64,000 nt of DNA from Bacillota bacterium (lineage in GTDB: Bacteria > Bacillota > Clostridia > Lachnospirales > Lachnospiraceae): NCBI GenBank assembly GCA_023423335.1, contig JAFAFU010000030.1, positions 186,001-250,000 on the forward strand. Reading direction: 5' to 3'. Of the stretch, positions 32,671-41,641 are shown piece by piece (the first letter of the stretch is position 1; each line of letters starts with the position of its first letter). Made by a program: the position numbers and the translations under genes. The notes under the pieces were generated by a model. It did no database searches. It saw nothing but the letters and a program-made list of their open reading frames with translations, and was not told the DNA's origin.

Positions 32671-33840
32671 TCAGTCCAGCTCTCCGAATTTTCGTCCCAG
32701 CGGGACCGGCTCCGGCCTTTCACAGGTCGAGGACATCCGGTATACGGATCGCTCCTCTGCTGCTTTATCAAAGCTTAGTAAGGCTTCCGTCACATGATAA
32801 ATCAGTTCCTCATTCGCCCGGTGCTTCCTTCCCTTTACCAATGCATAAGCCATATCCATAATCCCCAAGCCTCTCATATATTCCAGGGGCTCCTCAAACA
32901 GCTGGGGAATCTCCTGCAAATCTTCATAGGAAGTGGAATATGGCCGGTCTTTACCGCTTAAAAAGCTCTGGTTCAAAGAATCCAGGACCTTTTCCTTACG
33001 GAAGATCTTAATCTTTCCGCCGAACATATTCGGATCCGGGACAATCAGGGTTCCTTCGGTTCCGTAAATCTCCAGCTTCGGCAGGGTGGAATGCCAGATA
33101 TCAAAGCTCATATTAATGCTGCAATGGACACCGCTTGCAAATTGAAGAATTCCGGTGTACGAGGTCGGCACCTCCACCGCAATGGCGCTTCCCCTAAGCG
33201 GATTACTGTATATGGTCCGTTCTGTTCTGCCTGTGCTGCTGAAGCATGCCGTCGTACTGATCGGTCCCAGAAGAGCGACCAGGGCAGTCAGATAATAGGG
33301 CCCCATATCCAGCATTGGTCCGGCACCCTTCTTATAGTAAAATTCCGGTGCCTCATGCCAGGTTTCGGTTCCATGGCTGGTCATATTGGCGGTCACCATG
33401 ACCGGTCTTCCGATCCAGCCATCATCAATTACCTTTCTGCAGGTCTGAAGTCCGGCACCCAGGAAAGTCTCCGGCGCACCTCCGACCATCCGCCCGCTTT
33501 CCTTAGCCAGGTCAAGTATCTCCTTAGCTTCCCCAAGGCTTAAAGCAAAGGGCTTCTCACAGAAAAGATGCTTCCCCGCCTTAAGAATCTGCCGGTTAAT
33601 CTCCGTATGAACGGCCGGGGTGGTAAGGTTGACCACAAGCTCAATCTCCGGATCCGCCAGCAGCTCCGCCGTACTTAAGGCTCCCCGGATTCCATACCGG
33701 TCTGCCACCTTCCTTGCCTTCTCCGCCGAGGTTGCGGAGCAGGCCAATATCTCCAGCCACGGAAACATGGACTTGATATTTGAAATATAAGTATGACTGA
33801 TAACACCGCAGCCGATCAAGCCTATTTTAACCTTTCTCAT
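32671..33840 (-). CDS. Gfo/Idh/MocA-family oxidoreductase 1
   Basis: This 389-residue enzyme has the dinucleotide fold KIGLIGCGVISHTY, the family EKP motif (FCEKPFALS) and the C-terminal sheet domain. Family members oxidise or reduce sugars, inositols or their lactones with NAD(P). The start at 33840 has GGAGGCGGATCGG before it and overlaps the preceding gene by 14 bp. It is one of three paralogues downstream of the rhamnose genes. Substrate unknown. Confidence 0.85.
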   Translation of the reverse strand: MRKVKIGLIGCGVISHTYISNIKSMFPWLEILACSATSAEKARKVADRYGIRGALSTAELLADPEIELVVNLTTPAVHTEINRQILKAGKHLFCEKPFALSLGEAKEILDLAKESGRMVGGAPETFLGAGLQTCRKVIDDGWIGRPVMVTANMTSHGTETWHEAPEFYYKKGAGPMLDMGPYYLTALVALLGPISTTACFSSTGRTERTIYSNPLRGSAIAVEVPTSYTGILQFASGVHCSINMSFDIWHSTLPKLEIYGTEGTLIVPDPNMFGGKIKIFRKEKVLDSLNQSFLSGKDRPYSTSYEDLQEIPQLFEEPLEYMRGLGIMDMAYALVKGRKHRANEELIYHVTEALLSFDKAAEERSVYRMSSTCERPEPVPLGRKFGELD

Positions 33841-34945
33841 CCGATCCGCCTCCTGATCCGCCAATCACTCTGCCGGTCAGCTCCACTGCCTGCAGCTGTG
33901 CCTTAACAGAGAGCTCCGCCGCCTTAAAGGCATGCTCCTGCGTCATGGCATTCTCGGTACGGTTCATACAGTCCAGAATCAGTTGTCCGAAATAAGGATA
34001 CCCCACCTTGCCGGATACCTCAAGATGGTATTCTCCTTTGCCATTCGCCATAAAAACATGGTTGGAATCCCTGGAGGTGCCCAAATTCACATATTTTCTC
34101 AGTTCAATATAGCCCTCTGTCCCCAGAATGATCGTTCTTCCGTCTCCCCAGGTGGACAGGCCGTCCGGGGTAAACCAGTCAACACGGAAATAATTTGTTA
34201 CGCCATTGTCCCCTACGATATTGCAGTCACCGAAATCATCCAATTCCGGATGGCCGTGGGTATTGTAATTCCCTATCTGGCTTCTTACAACAGTACCGTC
34301 CTTCACCTTCCCATAAAATAAAAACTGTTCGATTTGATGACTGCCGATGTCACAGAGGATCCCCCCATAATGCTCCTTGATAAAAAACCAATCCGGTCTG
34401 GAGGGGGCATTCAGGCGATGCGGTCCCAGACCGATTACCTGAACCACCTTTCCGATTGCACCGTCATCAATCAGATACCCTGCATAAACAGCACATTCCA
34501 CATGAAGCCTCTCACTGTAATACACCATGTATTTTTTGCCCGTAGCACTCACCTTATCTTTTGCCCTGGCAAGCTGCTCAAGAGTGGTTAGGGGTGCCTT
34601 ATCGGTGAAATAATCCTTACCGGCATCCATGACCCGCATTCCCAGGTCACAGCGCTTCGAGGTTATGGCAGCACCGGCGACCAGCCGAATTGTTTTATCC
34701 TCCAGGATTTCCGCCTCGCTCCGTGCCGCTTTTGCATTCGGAAATGCCTTGCAGAATCTTGCTACCTTTTCCGGATTGGGATCATACACCCATTTTAAAT
34801 CGGCTCCGGCCTCCGTCAGTCCGTTGCACATCCCATAGATATGCCCATGGTCCAGAGCAATGGCTGCAAAAGCAAATTCACCCTTTTTCACAACCGGCTC
34901 CGGTTTTCCCTTCGGTGCATAATTCATACCGTCACTGATATTCAT
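33827..34945 (-). CDS. Gfo/Idh/MocA-family oxidoreductase 2 (altered EKP motif)
   Basis: This 372-residue family member carries an N-terminal extension of about 20 residues before the nucleotide fold (EFAFAAIALDHGHIYGMCNG), which lacks a clean GxGxxG. The EKP position reads TDKAPLTT, so Glu is replaced by Asp and the Pro is shifted. The rest of the protein (IGLGPHRLNAPSRPDWF and others) is intact. It may bind a different substrate, or be poor at using NAD. GGAGGTAACTAAAA precedes the ATG. Confidence 0.82.
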   Translation of the reverse strand: MNISDGMNYAPKGKPEPVVKKGEFAFAAIALDHGHIYGMCNGLTEAGADLKWVYDPNPEKVARFCKAFPNAKAARSEAEILEDKTIRLVAGAAITSKRCDLGMRVMDAGKDYFTDKAPLTTLEQLARAKDKVSATGKKYMVYYSERLHVECAVYAGYLIDDGAIGKVVQVIGLGPHRLNAPSRPDWFFIKEHYGGILCDIGSHQIEQFLFYGKVKDGTVVRSQIGNYNTHGHPELDDFGDCNIVGDNGVTNYFRVDWFTPDGLSTWGDGRTIILGTEGYIELRKYVNLGTSRDSNHVFMANGKGEYHLEVSGKVGYPYFGQLILDCMNRTENAMTQEHAFKAAELSVKAQLQAVELTGRVIGGSGGGSDEKG

Positions 34946-35019
34946 TTTTAGTTACCTCCATCTTAGTATCACCGGACCGGTATCGGTCCCGATTTGCCGA
35001 CAGGCTCCCCGTCGTCTGC

Positions 35020-36198
35020 TTATATATGCTCATAACGGTATTTATAATTACTTCCGGTACTGATGTTCTGGTCAGTAAAATTCTCCAGGAAGGTGGTCTT
35101 CTCATTGAAATGCCTTACATTCTTCATGATACCCTCAGCCGTATACCAGGGATCGTCCTTCCCGATCGGAAGTTCCACCGTCCTTTCCTCAAAGCCTGCC
35201 TTATATATCGCTGTGATCAGCTCGATGGTATTCCGGCCGCTCTCTCCGGTTATCAAGGGCCTTGTTCCCTTATCAAGGGCTGACAGCACATCCTCGATCT
35301 CACCGGTATGCGCTTCATATTTAAATACCGGAAGGGCTTCATAGTACCTGGTCAGCTCCTGCTCCAGCTCAACATTCTTATCAGGAAAGCCATTTGATTT
35401 AGAACAAGAAGCGGTCACGTTCCAGGGCGCCGCAATCCTGGCCTTCGTACCATGGAATTCAATCTTCTGGTCCTCCCCATGGTGGAGCAGGGAACTGGTA
35501 ACCCTGCCCATGGAGCCGTCTGCATACTGCAGGGTGGCTACTGATATATCCTCAACCTCGGAATTATCATGGGATACGTTGCCCAGTACTGCACTGACCT
35601 TTTTGGGGACTCCTCCCATCATCCAGTTCAGCATATCAATATGATGCACCGCATGGTTTAAGGTACAGCCTCCGGATTCCTTCTCCCAGGTTCCGCGCCA
35701 CCATAAATCATAATAGCTATGCCCTCTCCACCAAAAGGAATCCACATCCGCCCAGACCATATCCCCGATCAGCCCGGAATCAAGCGTCTTCTTCAGATTC
35801 ATGATCTGTGTACGGAAACGGTTTTGCGCCACAATTCCCAATGTCCTTCCGGTCTCCTCCGAGGTCTTTATCATTGCGTCACATTCCTCCAGAGAGGAAG
35901 CCATCGGTTTTTCACATAGAACATTCATACCCGATCTCATGCAATCCATGCTGATACTTGCATGTACGTAAGGCGGCGTGCATATGCTGACCAGGTCAAT
36001 GTCCTCCCGGTCCAGCATATCCTTATGGGAATCATAGACCGTTGCATGAGTTAAGCCATATTCCTCTTTCTTCTTCTCCGCCTTTTCCGGGTAGATGTCT
36101 ACCAAAGCCACAATACGGCATCGGTCCGGAAAGGTCAGATATCCCTTGATATGAAAGGCAGAAATATTTCCCGTCCCGATAATCGCTACATTAATCAT
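35020..36198 (-). CDS. Gfo/Idh/MocA-family oxidoreductase 3
   Basis: This 392-residue enzyme starts MINVAIIGTGNISAFHIKGY, has LCEKPMASS and a complete C-terminal domain. The start is 36198, with GGAGGTTACT just before it; the frame to 36276 is translation of a hairpin leader repeat. It lies directly downstream of rhaD, so it probably works on a deoxyhexose, hexuronate or related sugar. Confidence 0.85.
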   Translation of the reverse strand: MINVAIIGTGNISAFHIKGYLTFPDRCRIVALVDIYPEKAEKKKEEYGLTHATVYDSHKDMLDREDIDLVSICTPPYVHASISMDCMRSGMNVLCEKPMASSLEECDAMIKTSEETGRTLGIVAQNRFRTQIMNLKKTLDSGLIGDMVWADVDSFWWRGHSYYDLWWRGTWEKESGGCTLNHAVHHIDMLNWMMGGVPKKVSAVLGNVSHDNSEVEDISVATLQYADGSMGRVTSSLLHHGEDQKIEFHGTKARIAAPWNVTASCSKSNGFPDKNVELEQELTRYYEALPVFKYEAHTGEIEDVLSALDKGTRPLITGESGRNTIELITAIYKAGFEERTVELPIGKDDPWYTAEGIMKNVRHFNEKTTFLENFTDQNISTGSNYKYRYEHI

Positions 36199-36200
36199 AG

Positions 36201-36241
36201 TAACCTCCATCTGCCGCCTAAAGGCGGCATATAAATACTTT
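36201..36241 (-). repeat. Hairpin-plus-RBS leader repeat, copy 1
   Basis: A hairpin with arms TGCCGCC/GGCGGCA sits 5 nt before GGAGGTTA on the minus strand, after AAAGTATTTATA. The same unit occurs before araA (50482-50523) and in part at 50579-50603. Confidence 0.75.
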
Positions 36242-36358
36242 CTTTGTATGATCCTTAAGTCCTCCGGACTTTTCATGAAATCGGTTTCGTATTCATGTAA
36301 AAATCCAGTGATATAATAAAATCTGATTTCATCATATCACTGTTCTTACGTTTCGTAA

Positions 36359-37186
36359 TTATTTTTCGTATAAAAATTGCTCCGGTAAGCTTACATGAAA
36401 ATCGGCGGCCAAATTTCTAAATTCCTGAGGTGTGATTGTCTGAAGCTTATCCGGTCTTACGGATAATACCTTTATTAGAATTTCCGCCGACTTTTCCACG
36501 GTATGGGCCAGTCCGAAGGTAATGTCATAATCCTCACCGGAGCAGAACATTCCATGATGGGCCCAGATCGCCACATTATATAATCTCATCAGCCTGCTGG
36601 TCTCCACTGCAATTGCTCTTTTGCCGGGAACCATCCAGCCTGCGACGCCGACACCCTCCGGGAACACAACCGGACACTCTGTCGCCATCTCCCAAAGCTC
36701 TCTCGTAAAGACCTGATCTGTTAAGGGAAGAATAAAGGTAAGGGCGATAACATTTGCCGTATGGCAATGATAGATAACCCTATGCAAGCCCTTCGTTACC
36801 TCCTTCTTCACCTCATGATTCATCAGATGGGTGGGAAGCTCGCTGGTCGGTCTTCCGCCCTTGTTTAATCCCCAGCAGATATGATAATTATCTCCGGTAT
36901 GATCAACCTCTATGATAGCAATATTCGCTTCCGGGTCCAGTATTACATTGCGAAAGAATTTGCCGGAGCCGGTAACCAGAAAATATTCACCGGCAAGGCC
37001 CGGAACCCCGGTTCCAATCGGAGTCCAGACCGAGTCCCTCCTCAGCCCCTCCCGGACCTGCGCTACTTCCTCCGGCCGGATACGGTAGCTTAAATTTCCG
37101 CCGTTTCTCTCATGCCAACCCTGCCGGAAGCCGTCGTCCGCCATCCGGATAAAACCTTTGATAAACTCTGTATCAAGTATGTTCAT
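36359..37186 (-). CDS. rhaD: Rhamnulose-1-phosphate aldolase
   Basis: This 275-residue class II (zinc) aldolase is almost the same length as the enteric RhaD. It has NGGNLSYR, SGSGKFF-like (VTGSGKFFRN), the zinc pair VIYHCHTANVIAL and later WAHHGMF. It splits L-rhamnulose 1-phosphate to dihydroxyacetone phosphate and L-lactaldehyde. GGAGGTAAGA precedes the ATG at 37186. It follows rhaA by about 12 bp, in the order rhaB-rhaA-rhaD. Confidence 0.93.
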   Translation of the reverse strand: MNILDTEFIKGFIRMADDGFRQGWHERNGGNLSYRIRPEEVAQVREGLRRDSVWTPIGTGVPGLAGEYFLVTGSGKFFRNVILDPEANIAIIEVDHTGDNYHICWGLNKGGRPTSELPTHLMNHEVKKEVTKGLHRVIYHCHTANVIALTFILPLTDQVFTRELWEMATECPVVFPEGVGVAGWMVPGKRAIAVETSRLMRLYNVAIWAHHGMFCSGEDYDITFGLAHTVEKSAEILIKVLSVRPDKLQTITPQEFRNLAADFHVSLPEQFLYEK

Positions 37187-37197
37187 TCTTACCTCCA

Positions 37198-38466
37198 TTA
37201 TGGTGCTTTGCGCCATCTCTTTGACAGCACATCTTCTTCGTACTGCTTCACCGCTTTAAACCAGTCTTCCTTCTCCGGAACCTGGTTGATGCGGCAGAAA
37301 TAATTCCACACATCCCCGAACGGATATGTCTTCAGCTCCTCCTGAAGAACCATCAGCTCCGTATAGCCGCCTTCCTGCTGCAGCCTTGCCAGCGTTTCGT
37401 TTGGAGTCAGCAGGGCATACAAAAGGGCTTTCTGCATATTTCTCATACCGGTAACCCAGGCAGAGATGCGGTTGATACTGGCGTCAAAATAATCCAGGGC
37501 CAGCAGGACACGGTCGATGGCACCGTTTCTTACGATCTCCTTTGCGATCTCCCTGGTCTCATCATCCAGCAGCACCACATGATCACTGTCCCAGCGCACC
37601 GGTCTGGTAACATGCAGGGCCAGCTTCTCATCAAACAGCAGCAGGGATGAAATCTTGTCGGAGACCATTTCTGTCGGGTGATAATGGCCGTTATCCATAA
37701 GACTTACTAGTCCGTTTGCCGCGGCATATTTCAGGCAGAACTCCGCAGAGCCCACCGTATAGGATTCCACTCCAATTCCAAAGACCTTGGATTCCAGGGT
37801 TACCAAAACCTTCTCCCTGTCATATCCGACGGACAAAATCCGATTAAGAGAATCCTTAAATCTTGCCCTCGGAGATAAGCGGTCCGCCGGGATATCCTTA
37901 TAACCATCCGGTATCCAGATGTTCATGACACAGGGACGGCCAAGGGCTTTGGCAATGTATTCGGAAATCCGGATACATGCCTGTCCATGGGAAATCCAAA
38001 AAGCTCGGATTTCCTCTAAAGGGTGGGAAAGAGTCAAGCCATCGCCGGCTTTCGGGTGGGAGAAAAAGGTAGGATTAAAATCAATCCCCAGCTGCCTCTG
38101 CTTTGCGTATTCAATCCATTTCTCAAAATGCTCCGGCTTTAATTGATCCCGGTCAGCCCATTTCCCTTCTTCAAAGATCGCATAGCATGCGTGCAGATTG
38201 ATTTTATGCTTCCCGGGTATCAGGCGGAAAGCCTGATCCATATCTTCCATCAATTCCTCCGGTGTTTCTGCCCTTCCCGGATAGTTGCCCGTTGCCTGGA
38301 TGCCGCCGGATAAGGGCCCTTCCCGGTCAAAGCCCCTGACATCGTCCCCCTGCCAGCAGTGCATCGATATCGGGATGTTAATCAGTTTCCTTAAGGCTTC
38401 GTCGGTATCCACTCCGATTGCCCGGTAGATTTCTCTTGCTGATTGGTATCTTTGTTCCGTATTCAT
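37198..38466 (-). CDS. rhaA: L-rhamnose isomerase
   Basis: This 422-residue metalloenzyme starts MNTEQRYQSAREIYRAIGVD and contains ISMHCWQGDDVRGFD, typical of RhaA. HACYAIFEEGKWADRDQL and FNPTFFSHPKAGDGLTLSHP (each within the barrel) carry metal and substrate residues. It converts L-rhamnose to L-rhamnulose. GTAGGAAGGAGAGCGGT precedes the ATG. A two-hairpin repeat (38531-38593) lies between this gene and rhaB and includes the rhaB stop. Confidence 0.95.
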   Translation of the reverse strand: MNTEQRYQSAREIYRAIGVDTDEALRKLINIPISMHCWQGDDVRGFDREGPLSGGIQATGNYPGRAETPEELMEDMDQAFRLIPGKHKINLHACYAIFEEGKWADRDQLKPEHFEKWIEYAKQRQLGIDFNPTFFSHPKAGDGLTLSHPLEEIRAFWISHGQACIRISEYIAKALGRPCVMNIWIPDGYKDIPADRLSPRARFKDSLNRILSVGYDREKVLVTLESKVFGIGVESYTVGSAEFCLKYAAANGLVSLMDNGHYHPTEMVSDKISSLLLFDEKLALHVTRPVRWDSDHVVLLDDETREIAKEIVRNGAIDRVLLALDYFDASINRISAWVTGMRNMQKALLYALLTPNETLARLQQEGGYTELMVLQEELKTYPFGDVWNYFCRINQVPEKEDWFKAVKQYEEDVLSKRWRKAP

Positions 38467-38530
38467 ACCGCTCTCCTTCCTACTATTCCAATATACCTGT
38501 CCTATGTATTCGTTTGTGCCAGGCGTGCTT

Positions 38531-38593
38531 ACACGCTTTGATGACGCAGGCACAAACTTCCAAGTGTGAATTATGCTTTTATAATTCACACTT
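38531..38593. repeat. Two-hairpin dispersed repeat, copy 1
   Basis: It holds the shared core GACGCAGGCACAAACTTC followed by a hairpin with arms AGTGTGAATTAT and ATAATTCACACT (38563-38592). It overlaps the last codons of rhaB. Confidence 0.8.
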
Positions 38594-39983
38594 CTCTGAT
38601 ATCAAAGGATTGATAGATGCTTTCCTTCGCTTCACCGGGCGATTTAAATTCCCCTGCCTTAAGCATCTGAGCCGTAAGATTGCCGATGGAGGTAGCCTCA
38701 GTCGGACCGGCATAGACCCTTTTTCCGGTTGCTTTTGCAGTCAGTTCATTCAGATATGCGGCATTGGCTCCTCCGCCGATGATATGAATTTTGGAGTAGC
38801 TTCTGCCGGTGATCGCTTCTATCTCCCGTACCGTTCCTGCATAGCTGTCCGCAAGGCTTAAGTAGATACAGGCTGCCAGCTCTCCGACCGTCTCCGGCTT
38901 CCTCTGTCCGGTCTCGTCAAGATATTTTCGGATCTCCTCCGTCATGTTCTCCGGCGACAGGAAGCATGCTGCGTTCACGTCCACCCTGGAGGGAAAGCCA
39001 TCCGCTTCCCTGGCCATATCGCAAAGCTCGGCAAAGGAGTAGGCTCCTTCCAGCTCCTTCCGGATGCACTGGATCATCCATAATCCCATGATGTTCTTCA
39101 GATACCGGATCCTGTGGCCAAATCCCCCTTCATTCGTAAAATTATGCTTCAAACTTTGATCGGAGCAATCCGGCTCCTGCCTTAATATTCCCATCAGAGA
39201 CCAGGTACCGGAACTGATATAGATATGGTCATCATCCCCTGCCGGCACAGCCAGTACTGCCGAACCGGTATCATGGGTAGCCGGAAGCACCACCTCACAG
39301 GCAAAGCCCACTTCCTTAATAATCTCCTCCTTAAGCATCCCGGCCGATACCGCAGGCATAGTCAGAGAGCGGAAGATTTCCTTCCTAAACCCAAGCCTCT
39401 CAATCAATTCATAATCCCAATCCTTATTCCGGGCATCGACCAGCTGGGTTGTAGTGGCATTCGTATATTCCGAGAGCATGTTACCGGTAAGCAGGTAATG
39501 GAAATAATCCGGCAGCATCAGAAAATCCTGCGCCTGTTCCATATATTCCGGATGATATTGCTTTACCGACATCAGCTGGTTGATCGTATTGAAGCTTTGC
39601 TTCTGGATTCCCGTCCTTTTGTAGAGATCATGAAAGGGTATCACCTTCTCCACCAGCCGGTCCATACCCTCTGTCCTGTGGTCCCGATAGCTGATGGTAT
39701 CTCCAAGAATGCGGTGCTTCCGGTCCAGCAGTACATAATCCACTCCCCAGGTATCAATTCCCATACTGACCGGTATCCTGTTTCTCCGATAACACTCCTT
39801 CATCCCCTTAAGAATTTCCCGGAACAATTGATCCAGATTCCAGCACAGATGGCCGTCCCGTCTCTCCAGGCCGTTCTCAAACCGGTAAATCTCCTCCAGC
39901 CGTATTCTCCCCTCCGTTACGCAGCCCAGGATATGTCTTCCCCCTGAGGCTCCGATATCAACTGCCAGATAGTATTTCTGCAT
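38586..39983 (-). CDS. rhaB: Rhamnulokinase
   Basis: This 465-residue FGGY kinase has the N-terminal phosphate motif DIGASGGRHILG and a later IHIIGGGANAAYLNELTA. It phosphorylates L-rhamnulose with ATP. The start at 39983 (MQKYYLAVDIG) has GGAGGA 9 nt upstream; a TTG at 39992 abuts the ribosome binding site and is too close. The ribosome binding site is inside a 52-bp repeat shared with gatA. First gene of the rhamnose operon in this window. Confidence 0.93.
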   Translation of the reverse strand: MQKYYLAVDIGASGGRHILGCVTEGRIRLEEIYRFENGLERRDGHLCWNLDQLFREILKGMKECYRRNRIPVSMGIDTWGVDYVLLDRKHRILGDTISYRDHRTEGMDRLVEKVIPFHDLYKRTGIQKQSFNTINQLMSVKQYHPEYMEQAQDFLMLPDYFHYLLTGNMLSEYTNATTTQLVDARNKDWDYELIERLGFRKEIFRSLTMPAVSAGMLKEEIIKEVGFACEVVLPATHDTGSAVLAVPAGDDDHIYISSGTWSLMGILRQEPDCSDQSLKHNFTNEGGFGHRIRYLKNIMGLWMIQCIRKELEGAYSFAELCDMAREADGFPSRVDVNAACFLSPENMTEEIRKYLDETGQRKPETVGELAACIYLSLADSYAGTVREIEAITGRSYSKIHIIGGGANAAYLNELTAKATGKRVYAGPTEATSIGNLTAQMLKAGEFKSPGEAKESIYQSFDIREV

Positions 39984-39990
39984 CCATATC

Positions 39991-40042
39991 AATCCTCCAT
40001 GCTGCCGATGCCCGCGAATCCCGGCACCGGCACAATATTCAC
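39991..40042 (-). repeat. 52-bp leader repeat, copy 2 (before rhaB)
   Basis: Partner of 19951-20002 (47 of 52 positions by eye). It has the GGAGGATT ribosome binding site and a hairpin TGCCG-A-TGCC ... GGCA-C-CGGCA. Confidence 0.8.
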
Positions 40043-40050
40043 ATTAACTA

Positions 40051-40137
40051 ACATGCCTGCCTTTGAGCTAGTTTGTGTCGAGGACGACGCAGGCACAAAC
40101 TTCTAAGTGTGAAAATTGCTTTTTATTTTCACACTAC
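40051..40137. repeat. Two-hairpin dispersed repeat, copy 2
   Basis: First hairpin GTTTGTG ... CACAAAC, then the core GACGCAGGCACAAACTTCTA, then the hairpin AGTGTGAAAAT/ATTTTCACACT (40106-40135). It lies upstream of rhaB, next to the 52-bp repeat. The rest of the gap to 40315 shows nothing else. Confidence 0.8.
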
Positions 40138-40315
40138 CTTCCATATATCTTCCGGCCGATATCAACGGATACCGCATATTCCTTCCATTGTTCTAATTAT
40201 AGCTTTTTATTCCATTGATTACAAGCCGCCACAAGCAAATCCTGCGCCGCGGATCAAACTGAAAAACATAGTTTGAATTTGTTCCCCGCAGGTAAATATA
40301 CTTCAAAAAGGAGTG

Positions 40316-40361
40316 CAAAAAAGAACCCATACCAGCAGGTATTTCCTGTCCGGCGGGTTCT
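40316..40361 (-). terminator. Terminator of the lipid kinase gene
   Basis: Minus strand hairpin with arms AGAACCC/GGGTTCT (40322-40361) followed by TTTTTT. Confidence 0.75.
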
Positions 40362-40370
40362 GTGCCCTTC

Positions 40371-41270
40371 TTACGTCAGCAGAGTGATCGCTTCATGGAT
40401 ATTAGTGACGTGAATCTCCTTTCCGCCGGCATCATATTCACCGTCTATAGACCAGGGAATCTGTTTCTCCATGAAGAAGGTAGCCTCCGGTGCTTTTATA
40501 AATTCGATCATCTTATCATTATAATCCTTCTTGATAATTGCCTGAATAATTCTGCTGATATCCAGCGGTGTTTTCGGATTTTTGATCAGAATAATCTCAA
40601 AAAGACCGTCATTTAAATCCACCTGGCTGGAATCCAGCTTGACCATACCGCCGATGGAGATTGAATTGCTGACTGCACCGAATATGTAGTCATCTTCATA
40701 GACTTTACCGCTGACCTCCAATCTGATATGATAAGGCCGAATATTAGGGATATCCTTCACCCCTTCCAATACATAAGCGAGATGCCCGATGGTATTCTTA
40801 TAGGATTGCGGTGTGTTATACGAGCTTCCGGTAAATGCGCCAAAGGATGCGATATAGCTGAAATATCTTTTGCCGTTAAACAGGCCGATATCCAGCGGCC
40901 TTGCTTTCCCGTTCAGGATTGCTTTTACGGCCAGGTTAACGTTATAGGAAAGCTTTAAGCTGCTGGCAAAATCATTGGTGGTGCCCGCAGGAATATATCC
41001 CAGGGGAAGCTTGGCATCCAGCTGCATCATTCCTGAAACCACCTCATTCAGGGTCCCATCTCCGCCGCAGCAGACCACGATATCATTATCCAGCGCCTGT
41101 TCCAGCACAATATTGGTAGCATGTCCCTTCGCAGTTGTTTTTTGCAGCGTAACTTCATAGCCCTTATTAGTAAATAAATCCACTGCACGGTATAACCCCG
41201 ATTTCGTATGGGTTTTACCCGCAATCGGATTCACAATCAACAACACTTTCTTTCGAACCAATTCATCCAT
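40371..41270 (-). CDS. Diacylglycerol/lipid kinase family protein
   Basis: This 299-residue protein has the DAGK catalytic region: LLIVNPIAGKT near the N-terminus and CCGGDGTLNEVVSGM. It also has PLGYIPAGTTNDFASSL and the C-terminal GLFEIILI region. It probably phosphorylates diacylglycerol released by lipoteichoic acid synthesis, matching the LTA-synthase-like protein at 22.4 kb. The ATG at 41270 has AAAGGAG 8 nt upstream. It stands alone between the rhamnose genes and prfC. Confidence 0.88.
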   Translation of the reverse strand: MDELVRKKVLLIVNPIAGKTHTKSGLYRAVDLFTNKGYEVTLQKTTAKGHATNIVLEQALDNDIVVCCGGDGTLNEVVSGMMQLDAKLPLGYIPAGTTNDFASSLKLSYNVNLAVKAILNGKARPLDIGLFNGKRYFSYIASFGAFTGSSYNTPQSYKNTIGHLAYVLEGVKDIPNIRPYHIRLEVSGKVYEDDYIFGAVSNSISIGGMVKLDSSQVDLNDGLFEIILIKNPKTPLDISRIIQAIIKKDYNDKMIEFIKAPEATFFMEKQIPWSIDGEYDAGGKEIHVTNIHEAITLLT

Positions 41271-41390
41271 CTGGCAGTCTCCTTTAATCTGTCCTTCATC
41301 AAACTCTATGATAATACAATATAACATCAAGTGTTTTTTTGCAAGTGCTATGGTAAAATGTTACATCCTTTCCCTTCATATTATTCAACC

Positions 41391-41474
41391 ATACCTGCCC
41401 TTTGTGTTAGTTTGGGCCGAGGATGACGCAGGCACAAACTTCTAAGTGTGAATTATTTTTTATAATTCACACTA
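41391..41474. repeat. Two-hairpin dispersed repeat, copy 3
   Basis: CTTTGTGTTAGTTTGGGCC, then GACGCAGGCACAAACTTCTA, then the hairpin AGTGTGAATTAT ... ATAATTCACACT (41445-41473). It lies between the lipid kinase and prfC. Confidence 0.8.
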
Positions 41475-41641
41475 TTCCCCATCTGTATTCTTATCATACA
41501 GGATTATGCCGCTTTTCTGCCGCAAGACGATACATTCCCCGCCCACCGCCGGAACCGCAGGAAACTAAAAGCCCCTTGCCATGCCGGTCCTAAGATATCA
41601 TCTCAAGGGCCGCTCCATAGCCGGGGCCGTTCAATCATATA

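Noticed and set aside
39225..39947. Plus-strand frame of 240 codons opposite rhaB
   Set aside because: Shadow frame of a conserved kinase with no start signal.
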